A DNA stretch of 64,000 nucleotides from Sneathiella aquimaris (GTDB taxonomy: Bacteria > Pseudomonadota > Alphaproteobacteria > Sneathiellales > Sneathiellaceae), in NCBI RefSeq assembly GCF_026409565.1, contig NZ_CP112881.1:2487501-2551500 (forward strand), given 5' to 3'. Within the stretch, counting starts at the first letter, position 1. Each line of letters begins with the position of its first letter. Of the stretch, positions 1 to 8,712 are shown piece after piece. The notes below the pieces were generated by a model, which was not told where the DNA came from, searched no databases, and worked only from the letters and a program-made list of their open reading frames with translations. The translations under genes were made by a program, and so were the position numbers.

Positions 1-48
1 CTGCTTCACAGTCTGCCGGATCTGAACCAGAATCTCATTTTCCATCAT
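1..48 (-). CDS. 5' end of an unidentified gene, cut by the window edge
   Basis: Only the first 16 codons are visible. They start at ATG 48-46 (a second ATG follows at once) and read MMENEILVQIRQTVKQ in one open frame to base 1. An AAGGA ribosome-binding site lies just upstream. The start is 10 bases after the nitroreductase stop on the same strand, so it is very probably the next gene of the SDR-MaoC-nitroreductase operon. Too little is visible to name a family. Confidence 0.5.
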   Translation of the reverse strand, partial: MMENEILVQIRQTVKQ

Positions 49-58
49 AATGGTGTCC

Positions 59-727
59 TTAAAACCCACGCATGGTTACAAACTCATCCAACCCCGCCCG
101 TTCGGAATGCAGCTTATTGATAACAGCGTCTTCATCTTCATATCCCAGAGCCAGACCACAGAATAAAATCTCATGATCTGCCAGCCCCAGATACTCAGAC
201 ACTGTTTTGGGCCAGCGAGCCCAAGCTTCCTGCGGGCAGGTATGCAGACCTTTTTCTCTGGCAAGCAGCATCAAAGACTGCATAAACATCCCTACATCCG
301 CATACTGCCCGATCTCCATCTGACGATCGAGAACAAAGAACATGCCAACAGGTGCCCCAAAGAAACTGAAATTTTTGGCCAGTTGTCGCAACTTGCCCGG
401 CGTATCTTCACGCGGCACACCGATCAGTTCATACAGCTGTTGTCCGACAATCCGGCGTCGGGTTTTGTAGGGGTCCTTTAAATCAGGCGGATAAACGTTA
501 TATTCAGGCTCTTCCTGTACACCCGCCATCAGCTTCTTATTTACATCCGCGACAAATTCTTTTAGCGGCTCCCCCGTCAGGACGTGGACGGTCCAGGGTT
601 GAAGGTTGCCTCCAGAAGGAGAACGCTTGGATATTTCCAACAGTTCTCTTACGGTGGCTTCGTCTACCGGTTTGTCAGAAAACTGCCGCACCGTCTTGCG
701 GCTCAAAATGGCATCTGAGACTTTCAA
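59..727 (-). CDS. nitroreductase family FMN-dependent oxidoreductase
   Basis: This 222-residue protein has the usual length of single-domain nitroreductases, which use FMN and NAD(P)H to reduce nitro groups, quinones or enoyl-type substrates in the cytoplasm. The FMN-phosphate-binding region RKTVRQF is at residues 10-16 and the conserved SPSGGNLQPW at 36-45; the C-terminal half has the expected GLALGYED stretch. The start is a TTG preceded by AGGA at good distance; no better in-frame ATG exists nearby. It follows the MaoC gene by 55 bases on the same strand, so a role in acyl-CoA or aromatic acid metabolism with the neighbours is plausible, but the substrate cannot be told from sequence. Confidence 0.9.
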   Translation of the reverse strand: MKVSDAILSRKTVRQFSDKPVDEATVRELLEISKRSPSGGNLQPWTVHVLTGEPLKEFVADVNKKLMAGVQEEPEYNVYPPDLKDPYKTRRRIVGQQLYELIGVPREDTPGKLRQLAKNFSFFGAPVGMFFVLDRQMEIGQYADVGMFMQSLMLLAREKGLHTCPQEAWARWPKTVSEYLGLADHEILFCGLALGYEDEDAVINKLHSERAGLDEFVTMRGF

Positions 728-754
728 AGAAAATTCCTACTCTAATATGAAGGC

Positions 755-775
755 CCCGACCCGCTTGGGTCAGGG
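755..775 (-). terminator. hairpin between MaoC and nitroreductase genes
   Basis: CCCTGACCC and GGGTCGGGG (minus-strand reading) pair with one G-U pair around a 4-base loop. No strong T-run follows, so this may be a weak or partial intercistronic terminator or an mRNA-stabilising hairpin. Confidence 0.35.
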
Positions 776-782
776 CAAATCG

Positions 783-1640
783 TTAGCCAATTGTAGCATG
801 CCCGTTATTGAGTACGACAATATCCCGCTCTTTCACGCGACATCGGAAAGAAACGTCCGATCCATCTTTCCAAATCTCCGTTACAATTGTTTCGCCCGGA
901 TAAACCGGCGCAGTAAATCGCAACCGCATGGATTTGAACCGCGCAGGATCGTATGTGCAGGCATCCTTCAAAACGGCATGTCCTGCGGCTCCAAGTGTGG
1001 CAAGTCCATGCAAAATGGGTGCCTTGAAGCCAGCCGCTGCTGCAACTCTGGGGTCTGCATGCAATGGGTTAAAGTCGCCACTCAACCGATAGATCAATGC
1101 GGCCTGAGGCAAGGTTGGCAGCTCGACTATTGAATCGCAATCCCGATCAGGAAGTTTGTGCGGAAGCGGTGCGCCTTCTGTTGGCCCGCCAAAACCACCA
1201 TCGCCCCGGGCGAAAGTCGTAGAGGTAAGTGTCGCCAGCAAATCACCGCTGGCTTTCTCATAAACTTTACGCTCTGAGAAAATCAGCGCTCCGCGTCCTT
1301 CACCTTTATCGATGATTTCGGTGATACGCGTCTCTCCCACCACGTTTCCAGCAGCAGGCAAGGTTTTATGGATCTCAATTCCCTGCTCGCCATGCAACAC
1401 TTTCACCCAGTCCACGCCAAATTCCGGCTTTTTCAGGAAAAATCCCGGATAGGCCAGCACCACTGCCATTGAAGGGAGCGCCAACTGGTCTTCTTCGTAG
1501 GTAAACCGTAACTGATCCATATCCAAAGGATCGGCAGACACACCAACCCCCAGGGCATATAGAATACTGTCTTTCGATGTATAGTTTTGCTCAATCGGAT
1601 CAAATTTCCAATTAATCAACTTTTCATAATCGATTGCCAT
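783..1640 (-). CDS. MaoC-type 2-enoyl-CoA hydratase (hydratase 2, double hot-dog)
   Basis: The protein has 285 residues, the length of the double hot-dog hydratase-2 unit of eukaryotic peroxisomal multifunctional enzyme type 2 (MFE-2) and its bacterial stand-alone relatives. The catalytic motif LSGDFNPLHADP is at residues 186-197 (D189 and H194 as the catalytic pair), followed by PILHG at 208-212. It should hydrate trans-2-enoyl-CoA to (R)-3-hydroxyacyl-CoA. The ATG has a strong GGAAGGG site. It lies 18 bases after the SDR gene, whose product resembles the dehydrogenase part of MFE-2, so the two genes together look like a split MFE-2. Substrate chain length is unknown. Confidence 0.92.
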   Translation of the reverse strand: MAIDYEKLINWKFDPIEQNYTSKDSILYALGVGVSADPLDMDQLRFTYEEDQLALPSMAVVLAYPGFFLKKPEFGVDWVKVLHGEQGIEIHKTLPAAGNVVGETRITEIIDKGEGRGALIFSERKVYEKASGDLLATLTSTTFARGDGGFGGPTEGAPLPHKLPDRDCDSIVELPTLPQAALIYRLSGDFNPLHADPRVAAAAGFKAPILHGLATLGAAGHAVLKDACTYDPARFKSMRLRFTAPVYPGETIVTEIWKDGSDVSFRCRVKERDIVVLNNGHATIG

Positions 1641-1658
1641 GATTGTGACCCTTCCCGA

Positions 1659-2579
1659 TTAAACCGGATCCCAGCAGAAAACATCTCCAGACCGCTCCAA
1701 CGGAACAAGTGACGATTTGATGGCTGGTCCAACGCGGGCAGCAACCGTTTCAGGTGTCCAGCCATCCGAATTGTGCAGATTACGGATAGGCCGAGGCTGG
1801 CTCATCAAGCAAATTTCATTATTTCGAACCACAAAAATCTGACCCGTAACATCTGCTGCCTGCTCACTGAGCAGATAAACTGCCATCGGAGCAATTTTTT
1901 CAGGGGTCATAGCCTGAATTTTCTTAACCCGTTCTCTTTCAGCATCTGTTCCTTGCGGAATTGTGCCGATCAAACGAGACCACGCAAACGGAGAAATACA
2001 ATTGGATCTGACATTAAAACGGGACATATCCAATGCAATGGATCGGGACAAACCTGCAATCCCCAATTTGGCGGCCGCATAGTTGGCTTGTCCAAAGTTA
2101 CCGATCAAACCGGATGTCGATGTCATATGGACGAATGACCCGCTTTGCTGTTCACGGAAATAAGGGGCAGCGGCCCGACTGACGTTGAAACTTCCCTTCA
2201 AATGCACCGCTATAACAGCGTCAAACTCTTCTTCGCTCATTTTATGAAAGATGACATCGCGCAGAATACCGGCATTATTGACCACACAATCAATCCCGCC
2301 AAAGTTGCTCCGCGCGTCTTCAATCATTTGTGCGGCATCGTCTGAATTGGCAACGTTACCGAAATTGGCAACCGCTTCCCCGCCCGCATCCGAAATCGTT
2401 TTGACCACTTCCATGGCCGGGATCTGATCACCGCCTTCGCCAGTTTCCGTTCCGCCAAAATCATTCACGACAACCTTTGCGCCGTGTTCCGCCGCCATAA
2501 TGGCAATACCGCGACCAATACCACGGCCCGCCCCAGTAACAACGACAACTTTACCTTCAAGCATTTTTTGTTCAGACAT
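1659..2579 (-). CDS. SDR oxidoreductase, 3-hydroxyacyl-CoA dehydrogenase type (MFE-2-like)
   Basis: This is a 306-residue classical/extended SDR. TGAGRGIG at 15-22 binds the cofactor, NNAG is at 101-104, and the catalytic Ser154, Tyr167 and Lys171 (NYAAAK) are all present. The phrases VVNDFGG (37-43), NNAGILRD and IGNFGQANYAAAKLG are characteristic of the dehydrogenase domain of MFE-2/HSD17B4-type proteins. The C-terminal 50 residues extend beyond the Rossmann fold, as in that family. Predicted role: NAD-dependent oxidation of (R)-3-hydroxyacyl-CoA made by the neighbouring MaoC hydratase. It is the first gene of the operon; the ATG follows GGAAG. The 209-base gap upstream must hold the operon promoter. 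Confidence 0.9.
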   Translation of the reverse strand: MSEQKMLEGKVVVVTGAGRGIGRGIAIMAAEHGAKVVVNDFGGTETGEGGDQIPAMEVVKTISDAGGEAVANFGNVANSDDAAQMIEDARSNFGGIDCVVNNAGILRDVIFHKMSEEEFDAVIAVHLKGSFNVSRAAAPYFREQQSGSFVHMTSTSGLIGNFGQANYAAAKLGIAGLSRSIALDMSRFNVRSNCISPFAWSRLIGTIPQGTDAERERVKKIQAMTPEKIAPMAVYLLSEQAADVTGQIFVVRNNEICLMSQPRPIRNLHNSDGWTPETVAARVGPAIKSSLVPLERSGDVFCWDPV

Positions 2580-2788
2580 GTTGCTTCCATTTCTTATTGT
2601 TTATTAATTGCCCGCATCTCGGGTCAGCGGTGCCAGTATAGACATAGAAATGTATGGTCGGCAAAAGCAAATGGGCCTTCTTCGAAAATTTAATAAGCTA
2701 GCGTACTAATTTCGTCACCTGTTGGTGGGGCATACTGATTATTTTTAGAATTTACGTCCCCCGAACCGGATCAAAGAGGAATCAGCGG

Positions 2789-3733
2789 TCAATATCCCCG
2801 CTTTTTATTGACGACAGGCGGCAAGACACCGGATTGACGATAGGTCTGGATATTTTCGGCAACGATTGTACTGGCCGTATCAATATCAGTGGGCGCCGAA
2901 ATATGAGGAAGAACAGTCACTTTCTCGTGCCCCCACCACTCACTTTCAGGGGGAAGCGGTTCCTGCTCAAAAACATCGAGAACCGCGTGTGAGATATACT
3001 GTTTATCCAGAGCGGTCAGGAGATCCGCATTTTTGACCACCGCACCACGTCCGAAGTTTATAAACCCTTTCCCCTTGGCCCCACATGCGAAAAAACGCCC
3101 ATCCAGAAGTCCTGTCGTTTCGTTTGTTAATGGAAGAAGACACACCAGAATATCCGATCTTTCTGCAAGGGCGTATAAACCATCGGGCCCCGAATAACAC
3201 TGAACGCCATCCATGTCTTTTTGGCTCCTGCTCCATCCTGCGACCCGGAAGCCAAAATCACCCAAAATCTTTGCCGATGCCTGCCCCAACGCGCCAAGGC
3301 CGATAATGCCAACCGTTTTGTCCGCGGCTTTTATATAAGGAAGTTCAACCCATTCCCGTTGCTTCTGGAATTTTGCGTAAGACGGCATATCCCTGTGCAG
3401 ATACAGGGTCCAAGCAAGAACAGCCTCAGCCATCGTGCGCCCAAGTTCGGGATCGACCAGCCGGACAATATCAAAAGGACGGTCCCCTAAATCAGCCAGC
3501 AGGCGTTCTACCCCCGCCCAGACACTATGGACCCATTTCAGATTGGGGAGCATTGCTACCTCTTCCGGCTTGGGATTGGCAACAATAGCAATTTCCACCG
3601 CCTCCTTTTGCTGATCCGTCAGCGCCGCAAACGGGACAATAACCTCTCCCGGGAGCTTCTCGGCCAGCGTTTTGATCCAGTCCTGCTCTTCTTCTTTAGA
3701 ACACTGACTGACGAAAGGAATAGTTTTCATCAT
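2789..3733 (-). CDS. D-2-hydroxyacid dehydrogenase, glyoxylate/hydroxypyruvate reductase type
   Basis: This 314-residue member of the D-isomer-specific 2-hydroxyacid dehydrogenases is closest in pattern to GhrA: a Rossmann motif GLGALG at 145-150, catalytic Arg229 (GRGAVV), Glu258 and His277 (LPHISA), and a C-terminus ending in VVNKKRGY that resembles the GhrA tail. It probably reduces glyoxylate or hydroxypyruvate with NAD(P)H in the cytoplasm. It follows the VOC gene by 51 bases on the same strand and may be read through from it. Exact substrate preference cannot be judged. Confidence 0.88.
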   Translation of the reverse strand: MMKTIPFVSQCSKEEEQDWIKTLAEKLPGEVIVPFAALTDQQKEAVEIAIVANPKPEEVAMLPNLKWVHSVWAGVERLLADLGDRPFDIVRLVDPELGRTMAEAVLAWTLYLHRDMPSYAKFQKQREWVELPYIKAADKTVGIIGLGALGQASAKILGDFGFRVAGWSRSQKDMDGVQCYSGPDGLYALAERSDILVCLLPLTNETTGLLDGRFFACGAKGKGFINFGRGAVVKNADLLTALDKQYISHAVLDVFEQEPLPPESEWWGHEKVTVLPHISAPTDIDTASTIVAENIQTYRQSGVLPPVVNKKRGY

Positions 3734-3784
3734 ACCATCAACCTGATTTTGGGCGTTATGAACGTCAAAAGGCGTTCACTTCAT

Positions 3785-4198
3785 TTAGGCGGCGAACACG
3801 CCGTCAAAATCTTTAAAGCCTTTGACTTCGATCGGATTTCCGGAGGGGTCTCTGAAAAACATTGTCCACTGTTCTCCCGGCTCGCCCGCAAATCTCACCG
3901 ACGGCTCCAGAACAAATGTCAGATTTTTCTGCTTGAGTCGATCGGCCAAATCCTGCCATTCCGAGAGGGGCAAAACGAGCCCCAAATGAGGCATCGGCAC
4001 CAGATGCTCGCCGACCTTGCCGGTATTTCGGGTCGCGAAAGGTTCACCAATATGCAACGACAATTGATGGCCATAAAAACTGAAATCAACCCATGTTTCC
4101 GTGCTGCGCCCCTCTTTGCAGCCCAAAAAGTCAGTGTAAAAATTTCGGGCTTCGTCTAGGTCCCGCACATTGTAGGCTAGGTGAAACAGGGATTTCAT
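3785..4198 (-). CDS. VOC (glyoxalase/dioxygenase fold) family protein
   Basis: A 137-residue VOC-fold protein begins MKSLFHLAYNVRDLDEAR, the usual first beta-strand/helix of this fold, and ends with the RDPSGNPIE motif that carries the last metal ligand. I chose ATG 4198 because GGAGAG lies just upstream; the longer reading up to 4300 adds 34 residues with no homology-like pattern. The His of FHLAYNV and Glu of NPIE are suitable metal ligands. The reaction is unknown; the family covers glyoxalases, extradiol dioxygenases and resistance proteins. It sits 118 bases after matA and 51 bases before the glyoxylate reductase-like gene. Confidence 0.85.
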   Translation of the reverse strand: MKSLFHLAYNVRDLDEARNFYTDFLGCKEGRSTETWVDFSFYGHQLSLHIGEPFATRNTGKVGEHLVPMPHLGLVLPLSEWQDLADRLKQKNLTFVLEPSVRFAGEPGEQWTMFFRDPSGNPIEVKGFKDFDGVFAA

Positions 4199-4316
4199 CG
4201 AGAACTCTCCAGAAACAATCGGATATCCCGTTACTATAGAAACCAATGGCGGTCCGTCAATCACCTGACACCATTTCTGTTGTTCTGTCAGGTGACCCAC
4301 GGGTTAGACAGACGTA

Positions 4317-5633
4317 TCAGCCGACTTTGGCCAACGATTGAATGGCAGACGATGCCACCACTTTTTTCTCGTTTATATACGCTTCGTGGTTCTTTTCTAT
4401 ATCTTTCAGGCTGTAATAATAATTGACCAGTAACCCGGCAGATTGCTTGAGACCGTTTGTCGAAACATCGCCAAGCCAGTTAATACGTTCCAACCGGGCC
4501 CCATTACCCAAATGAAACCGTGAAACCGGATCAAGCGGTCTTTCTCTTGATTTCTCATGCATCAAATAATGCGCAACCAACTGTTCCATTGGCTCTTTGA
4601 TTTTATTGGCAACGGCCTCATCCTGATACCATTTCTTATCAAGAAGTGCTTTTTTCACCTCTTTGACTTTATCTTCAGACAAAGAACCAATCTGACCTTC
4701 GGTTTTTGCAAACCACTTCATAAAGCCCGGTATTGGAGAGAGGGTTGAAAAATGCTTGAGGTTCGGGAGCTGCAAAGACAATTCTGCCACGACCTGCTTG
4801 ATCAGAAAATTACCAAAACTGATCCCCTTCAGGCCATCCTGACAATTACTGATCGAGTAGAAGATCGCAGTATCTGCTTTTTGAGCATCCAGGCGGCCGT
4901 CCTCCAGCGACAATAAGGGCTGAACAGCGGAAGCCAGTCCCTTAACCAAGGCCACTTCTACAAAAATCAAGGGCTCATCGGGCAACGCGGGATGAAAAAA
5001 GGCAAAGCAACGACGATCCTGATCCAAGCGGCGGCGCAAATCGTCCCAGCCTTCTATTTCGTGAACCGCCTCATATTCAATCAGCTTTTCAAGAACAACC
5101 GCGGGCGTTCGCCAGTTGATTTCAGCCAACTCAAGGAAACCGCGATTAAACCAACTGGACAATAAATGTTTGATATCCTGATCGACACCGATCAGGTCAG
5201 GATGTTCGCGCAATTTGGACACCAGAAATTTTCTGATGTCGATGATGGCTGCGGTGCCGCCCGGCGCAAAATTGATACGCCGCATCAATTCTTGACGCGG
5301 CGCTTCCAAAACAGACGCCAGCTTGCGCCTGTTCTCTTCACTTTTGTCCGTCTGATAAAGTGAAACCGCATCATCTACCTTTGTAGCATCGGCACTCACT
5401 TCTTCAGCTAGAAAATAAAGAAAATCGAGCTTTTCCTGATCTTCTAATTCTCCCCACAAGTCGACAACTTCACGGGCAAGTGCCATTCCAGACGCTTCGC
5501 CGCGCTGCGTTAGCAAATCCCGGCACACTCCGGCAATGGAATGACTTCTCGATTTGCCAGCCCCGCGATCCAGAAGATCCCGGCCAGCATCAGCAATGGA
5601 ATTAAAAAGGTTGGATACAAAAGTTTGTCTCAT
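4317..5633 (-). CDS. matA: malonyl-CoA decarboxylase
   Basis: This 438-residue protein has the typical length of bacterial MatA. The N-terminal half is the helical oligomerisation domain; the C-terminal catalytic (acetyltransferase-fold) domain carries FFHPALPDEPLIFVEV, GISFGNFLIKQVV and LKHFSTLSPIPGF, all hallmarks of malonyl-CoA decarboxylases. It converts malonyl-CoA to acetyl-CoA and CO2. The start codon follows the matM stop directly (adjacent bases), so it is the fourth gene of a matP-matQ-matM-matA operon. With MatB it turns imported malonate into acetyl-CoA. The assignment is firm because decarboxylase, synthetase, transporter and regulator are all together. Confidence 0.95.
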   Translation of the reverse strand: MRQTFVSNLFNSIADAGRDLLDRGAGKSRSHSIAGVCRDLLTQRGEASGMALAREVVDLWGELEDQEKLDFLYFLAEEVSADATKVDDAVSLYQTDKSEENRRKLASVLEAPRQELMRRINFAPGGTAAIIDIRKFLVSKLREHPDLIGVDQDIKHLLSSWFNRGFLELAEINWRTPAVVLEKLIEYEAVHEIEGWDDLRRRLDQDRRCFAFFHPALPDEPLIFVEVALVKGLASAVQPLLSLEDGRLDAQKADTAIFYSISNCQDGLKGISFGNFLIKQVVAELSLQLPNLKHFSTLSPIPGFMKWFAKTEGQIGSLSEDKVKEVKKALLDKKWYQDEAVANKIKEPMEQLVAHYLMHEKSRERPLDPVSRFHLGNGARLERINWLGDVSTNGLKQSAGLLVNYYYSLKDIEKNHEAYINEKKVVASSAIQSLAKVG

Positions 5634-6947
5634 CTAGCGATTTCCCATAACTTCGTTTGGTAGCCAAGTGGCTATTTCCGGAAACACACACAAAATAACA
5701 ATACCGACAATCATACAGATCATAAAAGGCAACGCGCCTTTCAAGATTGTCGGCAGTGAAATTTCAGGCGCTATGCCATTTATCACATACAGGTTCAATC
5801 CAACGGGTGGCGTAATCAGCCCGATCTCCATATTTATCGTCAAAATGACGGCAAACCAGTATGGATCAAAACCGGCATTAACAATTATGGGTAACAATAT
5901 TGGCGCTGTCATGACAATGACCGCGACAGGAGGCAGAAAAAAGCCCGCGACCAGAAGAAAGAGGTTGATCATCAACATCAACACCCAGCGATTAACGTCC
6001 AGTGCGGCAATATATTCAGCAACGGACTGCGTCACAAAAAGACTCGAAAGCGTATAGGCGAACAAAGCCGAAGACCCGATAATCATCAGGATCATCACAC
6101 TTTCGCGCGTTGAATCGCTGACAATCGCCCAAATTTTCTTTGGCTGGATAATTTTATAGATCACCGCAACCAGAATGAGGCAGAATAAAGCCCCAACGCC
6201 CGCTGCTTCCGATGGCGTCGCAACCCCACCATAAAGGACAAACAAAATTCCGATAATGATTGCCAGAAAAGGTAATACTCTGGGTAGGATTTCAAATTTC
6301 TCGCGCCAGGAAAAAGCCCCGATTTTTTCAGTAAAATCGAACCCCCGACGCCACGCATAATATAGAGACCACATCATAAACAGGGTCGTCAACAGCAGTC
6401 CCGGAAACACGCCGGCCAGAAACAGGCGTCCGATAGATGTTTCCGTGGAGATTCCGTAGACAATCATCGTAACAGAGGGCGGAATTAAGATCCCCAGCGT
6501 CCCGCCGGCAGCAATCGATCCCGTTGCCAGACTGTCAGGGTATCCCCGCTTCTGCATTTCCGGAATACCCATTTTACCGATCGCGGCACATGTTGCTGGA
6601 GAAGAGCCACTGAGGGCCGCAAAAACCGAGCAGGCTCCGATGTTTGAAATAATCAGTCCCCCGGGAACACGGGTCAACCAGCGATCCAACGCCTCGAACA
6701 GGTCTTTTCCCGCAGGGGACGACGCAACGGCCGCGCCCATCACAATAAACATGGGAATAGAGACCAGCGAAAATTCTCCAATACCGGCAAAAAACGTCTC
6801 GGCGACAACTGAAAGGCTATCCACACCTTCAAAAAATACCAAAAAAGCAATAGACACCAGACCCAGTCCAAAGGCGACGGGCATTCCCGTGGCAAGCAGA
6901 AGGATGACAACAACGGCGGCGAGCACACCAATCAAAAGCGGTTCCAT
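5634..6947 (-). CDS. matM: TRAP transporter large membrane subunit (DctM type), malonate
   Basis: The protein has 437 residues and about a dozen hydrophobic segments, as expected for DctM, the ion-coupled permease of TRAP transporters. Recognisable conserved patches are GMPVAFGLG near the N-terminus, IPMFIVMG, the SGSSPATCAAIG loop and LITPPVGLNLYVI near the C-terminus. Its start overlaps the end of matQ by one base and its stop abuts matA, so translation is coupled. By analogy with the Sinorhizobium meliloti matPQMAB operon the substrate is inferred to be malonate. Confidence 0.93.
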   Translation of the reverse strand: MEPLLIGVLAAVVVILLLATGMPVAFGLGLVSIAFLVFFEGVDSLSVVAETFFAGIGEFSLVSIPMFIVMGAAVASSPAGKDLFEALDRWLTRVPGGLIISNIGACSVFAALSGSSPATCAAIGKMGIPEMQKRGYPDSLATGSIAAGGTLGILIPPSVTMIVYGISTETSIGRLFLAGVFPGLLLTTLFMMWSLYYAWRRGFDFTEKIGAFSWREKFEILPRVLPFLAIIIGILFVLYGGVATPSEAAGVGALFCLILVAVIYKIIQPKKIWAIVSDSTRESVMILMIIGSSALFAYTLSSLFVTQSVAEYIAALDVNRWVLMLMINLFLLVAGFFLPPVAVIVMTAPILLPIIVNAGFDPYWFAVILTINMEIGLITPPVGLNLYVINGIAPEISLPTILKGALPFMICMIVGIVILCVFPEIATWLPNEVMGNR

Positions 6948-7450
6948 CAGTTTGCTCTCCGCTCTATCTGAAGATCAAACGCGGTCACCAGTATTTCTGA
7001 TATATATTGAACACACAGCAAAAACATTCCGCAAAACATCGGCAGGTAAGCAATCCATAACGGCAATTCCCAGACCGTATCCGTGACCCATCCCCCTTCG
7101 AAAGCCTCTTTTAACAGCTCATATGACTGCCAAGCCAAAACGACACAAAAGGTCATTGCCAGCAGGGACGCAATTAACGCCATCGCTTTCCGAGGGCCAG
7201 ATGGTAAATAGTGCGGCAGTAAATCGACATTGACGTGACCTTTGACGAAAAGCACGTATGGACTGCCAACGAATGTCGCAGCTACAATCGAATAAGTAAC
7301 AAATTCTGTCTGCCACACAGTTGAAGCGTTTAGGAAATATCGCATTATAACCATTTGACAAACAACGATAATTGCTGCGCCAACTAGAATGGCTGCAAAA
7401 ATCCCAAATAAGCGGGACAAAGAATTGATCAGTGTAATAAATTGCGTCAT
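6947..7450 (-). CDS. matQ: TRAP transporter small membrane subunit (DctQ type), malonate
   Basis: This 167-residue protein has four predicted membrane helices, the DctQ pattern, including the N-terminal helix 15-37 and the W(Q/E)TEFVTYSIVAATFVGSPYV region around 42-60 that is typical of DctQ proteins. It partners MatM in the inner membrane and MatP in the periplasm. The gene is separated from matP by a 79-base stretch with a hairpin and T-run, so its transcription is probably weaker than that of matP. Confidence 0.9.
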   Translation of the reverse strand: MTQFITLINSLSRLFGIFAAILVGAAIIVVCQMVIMRYFLNASTVWQTEFVTYSIVAATFVGSPYVLFVKGHVNVDLLPHYLPSGPRKAMALIASLLAMTFCVVLAWQSYELLKEAFEGGWVTDTVWELPLWIAYLPMFCGMFLLCVQYISEILVTAFDLQIERRAN

Positions 7451-7475
7451 GAGAGGCCCAAAATTCGAATAAGAA

Positions 7476-7516
7476 AGAAAAAGCTTCCGGCCTGAAAGAC
7501 ACAGAACCGGAAGCTT
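7476..7516 (-). terminator. intercistronic terminator-like hairpin between matP and matQ
   Basis: AAGCTTCCGG (7481-7490) and CCGGAAGCTT (7507-7516) form a perfect 10-base stem around a 16-base loop. On the minus strand the stem is followed by TTTTTCTTTC. It probably stops a fraction of transcripts after matP, giving more binding protein than permease. Confidence 0.7.
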
Positions 7517-7529
7517 CCGACAGGTTTTC

Positions 7530-8531
7530 TTATTTTACAGCGAGAGCTTTTTTAATAAGCATATCGCCGCCCTTAACCTTTTCAGCGAAGGTTTTATAGG
7601 ATGTTTCGTTCGCAATATCCCGCCATGCTTTCGCTTGCTCTGACGTCATTTCAACGACCTCAACACCTGCATCCTTGTAGGCTTTGACAAGTTTGTCATC
7701 GAGGCCCTTTGCCGCATCAAAAAAGAAGTCTTCTGCTTTTTGACCGGCGGCCATAAGCGCAGCCTGCTGGTCTTTATTTAACTTGTCGAAGCTTTTCTTC
7801 GACATCAACAATGGCTCATACATAAACCAAAGGGCATTGGCACCCGGCGCAGTCAAACATTTTGCCTGTTCGTAAATACGATAGGACACAAAACTGCCGG
7901 AACTTGTATTTGCCGCATCGAGAACGCCGGTTTGCAACGCGTTATAAATTTCAGAACTTGGCATGGACGCAATCGACGCACCAGCACCAACCAACATCTG
8001 TTCAAATGCCTTACCCGCGGCGCGCGTAACCTGACCTTTCATTGTTTCCGGACCCAGAATGCACTGCTTTTTGGACGCAAAACCACCTGCGAGCCACGCA
8101 TCTGCCAACACAACAACACCAGCATCATTAATGATCTTTTTGATATCGTCCATAAATGGAGAACTATTAAGACGCTTCGCGTGGTCATGGTTTTTGACCA
8201 GACCGGGCATTAGAGTAGAATCAAATTCCGGATGACGTCCGGCCGCATAGGCGAGCGGAAAAGCAGAGATATCAAGCTGCCCCTTAACCATAGCGCCCCA
8301 TTGCTCTTTGGGCTTGTACAGGCTTTTTCCCGGATACACTTTAACATCGATCCCGACATTCGCCTTTCCCACTTCGCGGGCGATAATCTGAACCATTTCA
8401 TCACGCACATCCCCTTTTCCGCCGGGCCATTGGTGCGATGCTTTCAGGGTCTTGGCTTCTGCCAGCCCCGATACTGCTCCGGTAACACCAACAACGACAG
8501 CAAGTGCTGTGCTCATCAATAATTTTTTCAT
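7530..8531 (-). CDS. matP: TRAP transporter periplasmic solute-binding protein (DctP type), malonate
   Basis: This 333-residue protein starts with a Sec signal peptide (MKKLL, hydrophobic core, likely cut after AEA at 26). The mature part begins with KASHQWPGG, the usual first strand of DctP-family ligand binders, and has the family helix with NALQTGVLDAANTSS near 190-205. It captures the substrate in the periplasm for MatQ-MatM. Being first in the matPQMA operon and next to matR-matB, the ligand is inferred to be malonate. The promoter and a GntR-type operator lie in the 180 bases before it. Confidence 0.92.
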   Translation of the reverse strand: MKKLLMSTALAVVVGVTGAVSGLAEAKTLKASHQWPGGKGDVRDEMVQIIAREVGKANVGIDVKVYPGKSLYKPKEQWGAMVKGQLDISAFPLAYAAGRHPEFDSTLMPGLVKNHDHAKRLNSSPFMDDIKKIINDAGVVVLADAWLAGGFASKKQCILGPETMKGQVTRAAGKAFEQMLVGAGASIASMPSSEIYNALQTGVLDAANTSSGSFVSYRIYEQAKCLTAPGANALWFMYEPLLMSKKSFDKLNKDQQAALMAAGQKAEDFFFDAAKGLDDKLVKAYKDAGVEVVEMTSEQAKAWRDIANETSYKTFAEKVKGGDMLIKKALAVK

Positions 8532-8639
8532 CGTTTCTCTCCCTGTTTTGCGCTCTCTTTATTTATTTGACCGCTTTTTACGCAGCGTTCGAGCGGATCT
8601 GAACCTACGTTTGGGTGAATTGTATGGCAGATTATTTAA

Positions 8640-8651
8640 ATTGTATACAAT
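8640..8651. promoter_or_regulatory. palindromic GntR/FadR-type operator in the matP-matR divergent promoter
   Basis: ATTGTATACAAT is a perfect 12-base palindrome that fits the T-N-G-T-N-N-A-C-N-A core recognised by FCD-type GntR regulators. A half-site ATTGTAT lies about 20 bases upstream (near 8619). The position, between divergent matP and matR, fits a MatR site controlling both arms. Confidence 0.75.
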
Positions 8652-8712
8652 AAATCATTTTACGCACACATGAAAGCTGGTAAAGTGAAAAGACAGAATG
8701 CAGGAGGCAAGT

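Noticed and set aside
606-1133. A 175-codon plus-strand open frame over the nitroreductase and MaoC genes
   Set aside because: It is antisense to two clearly conserved genes and is Cys/Ser/Arg-rich, as expected for a shadow frame.
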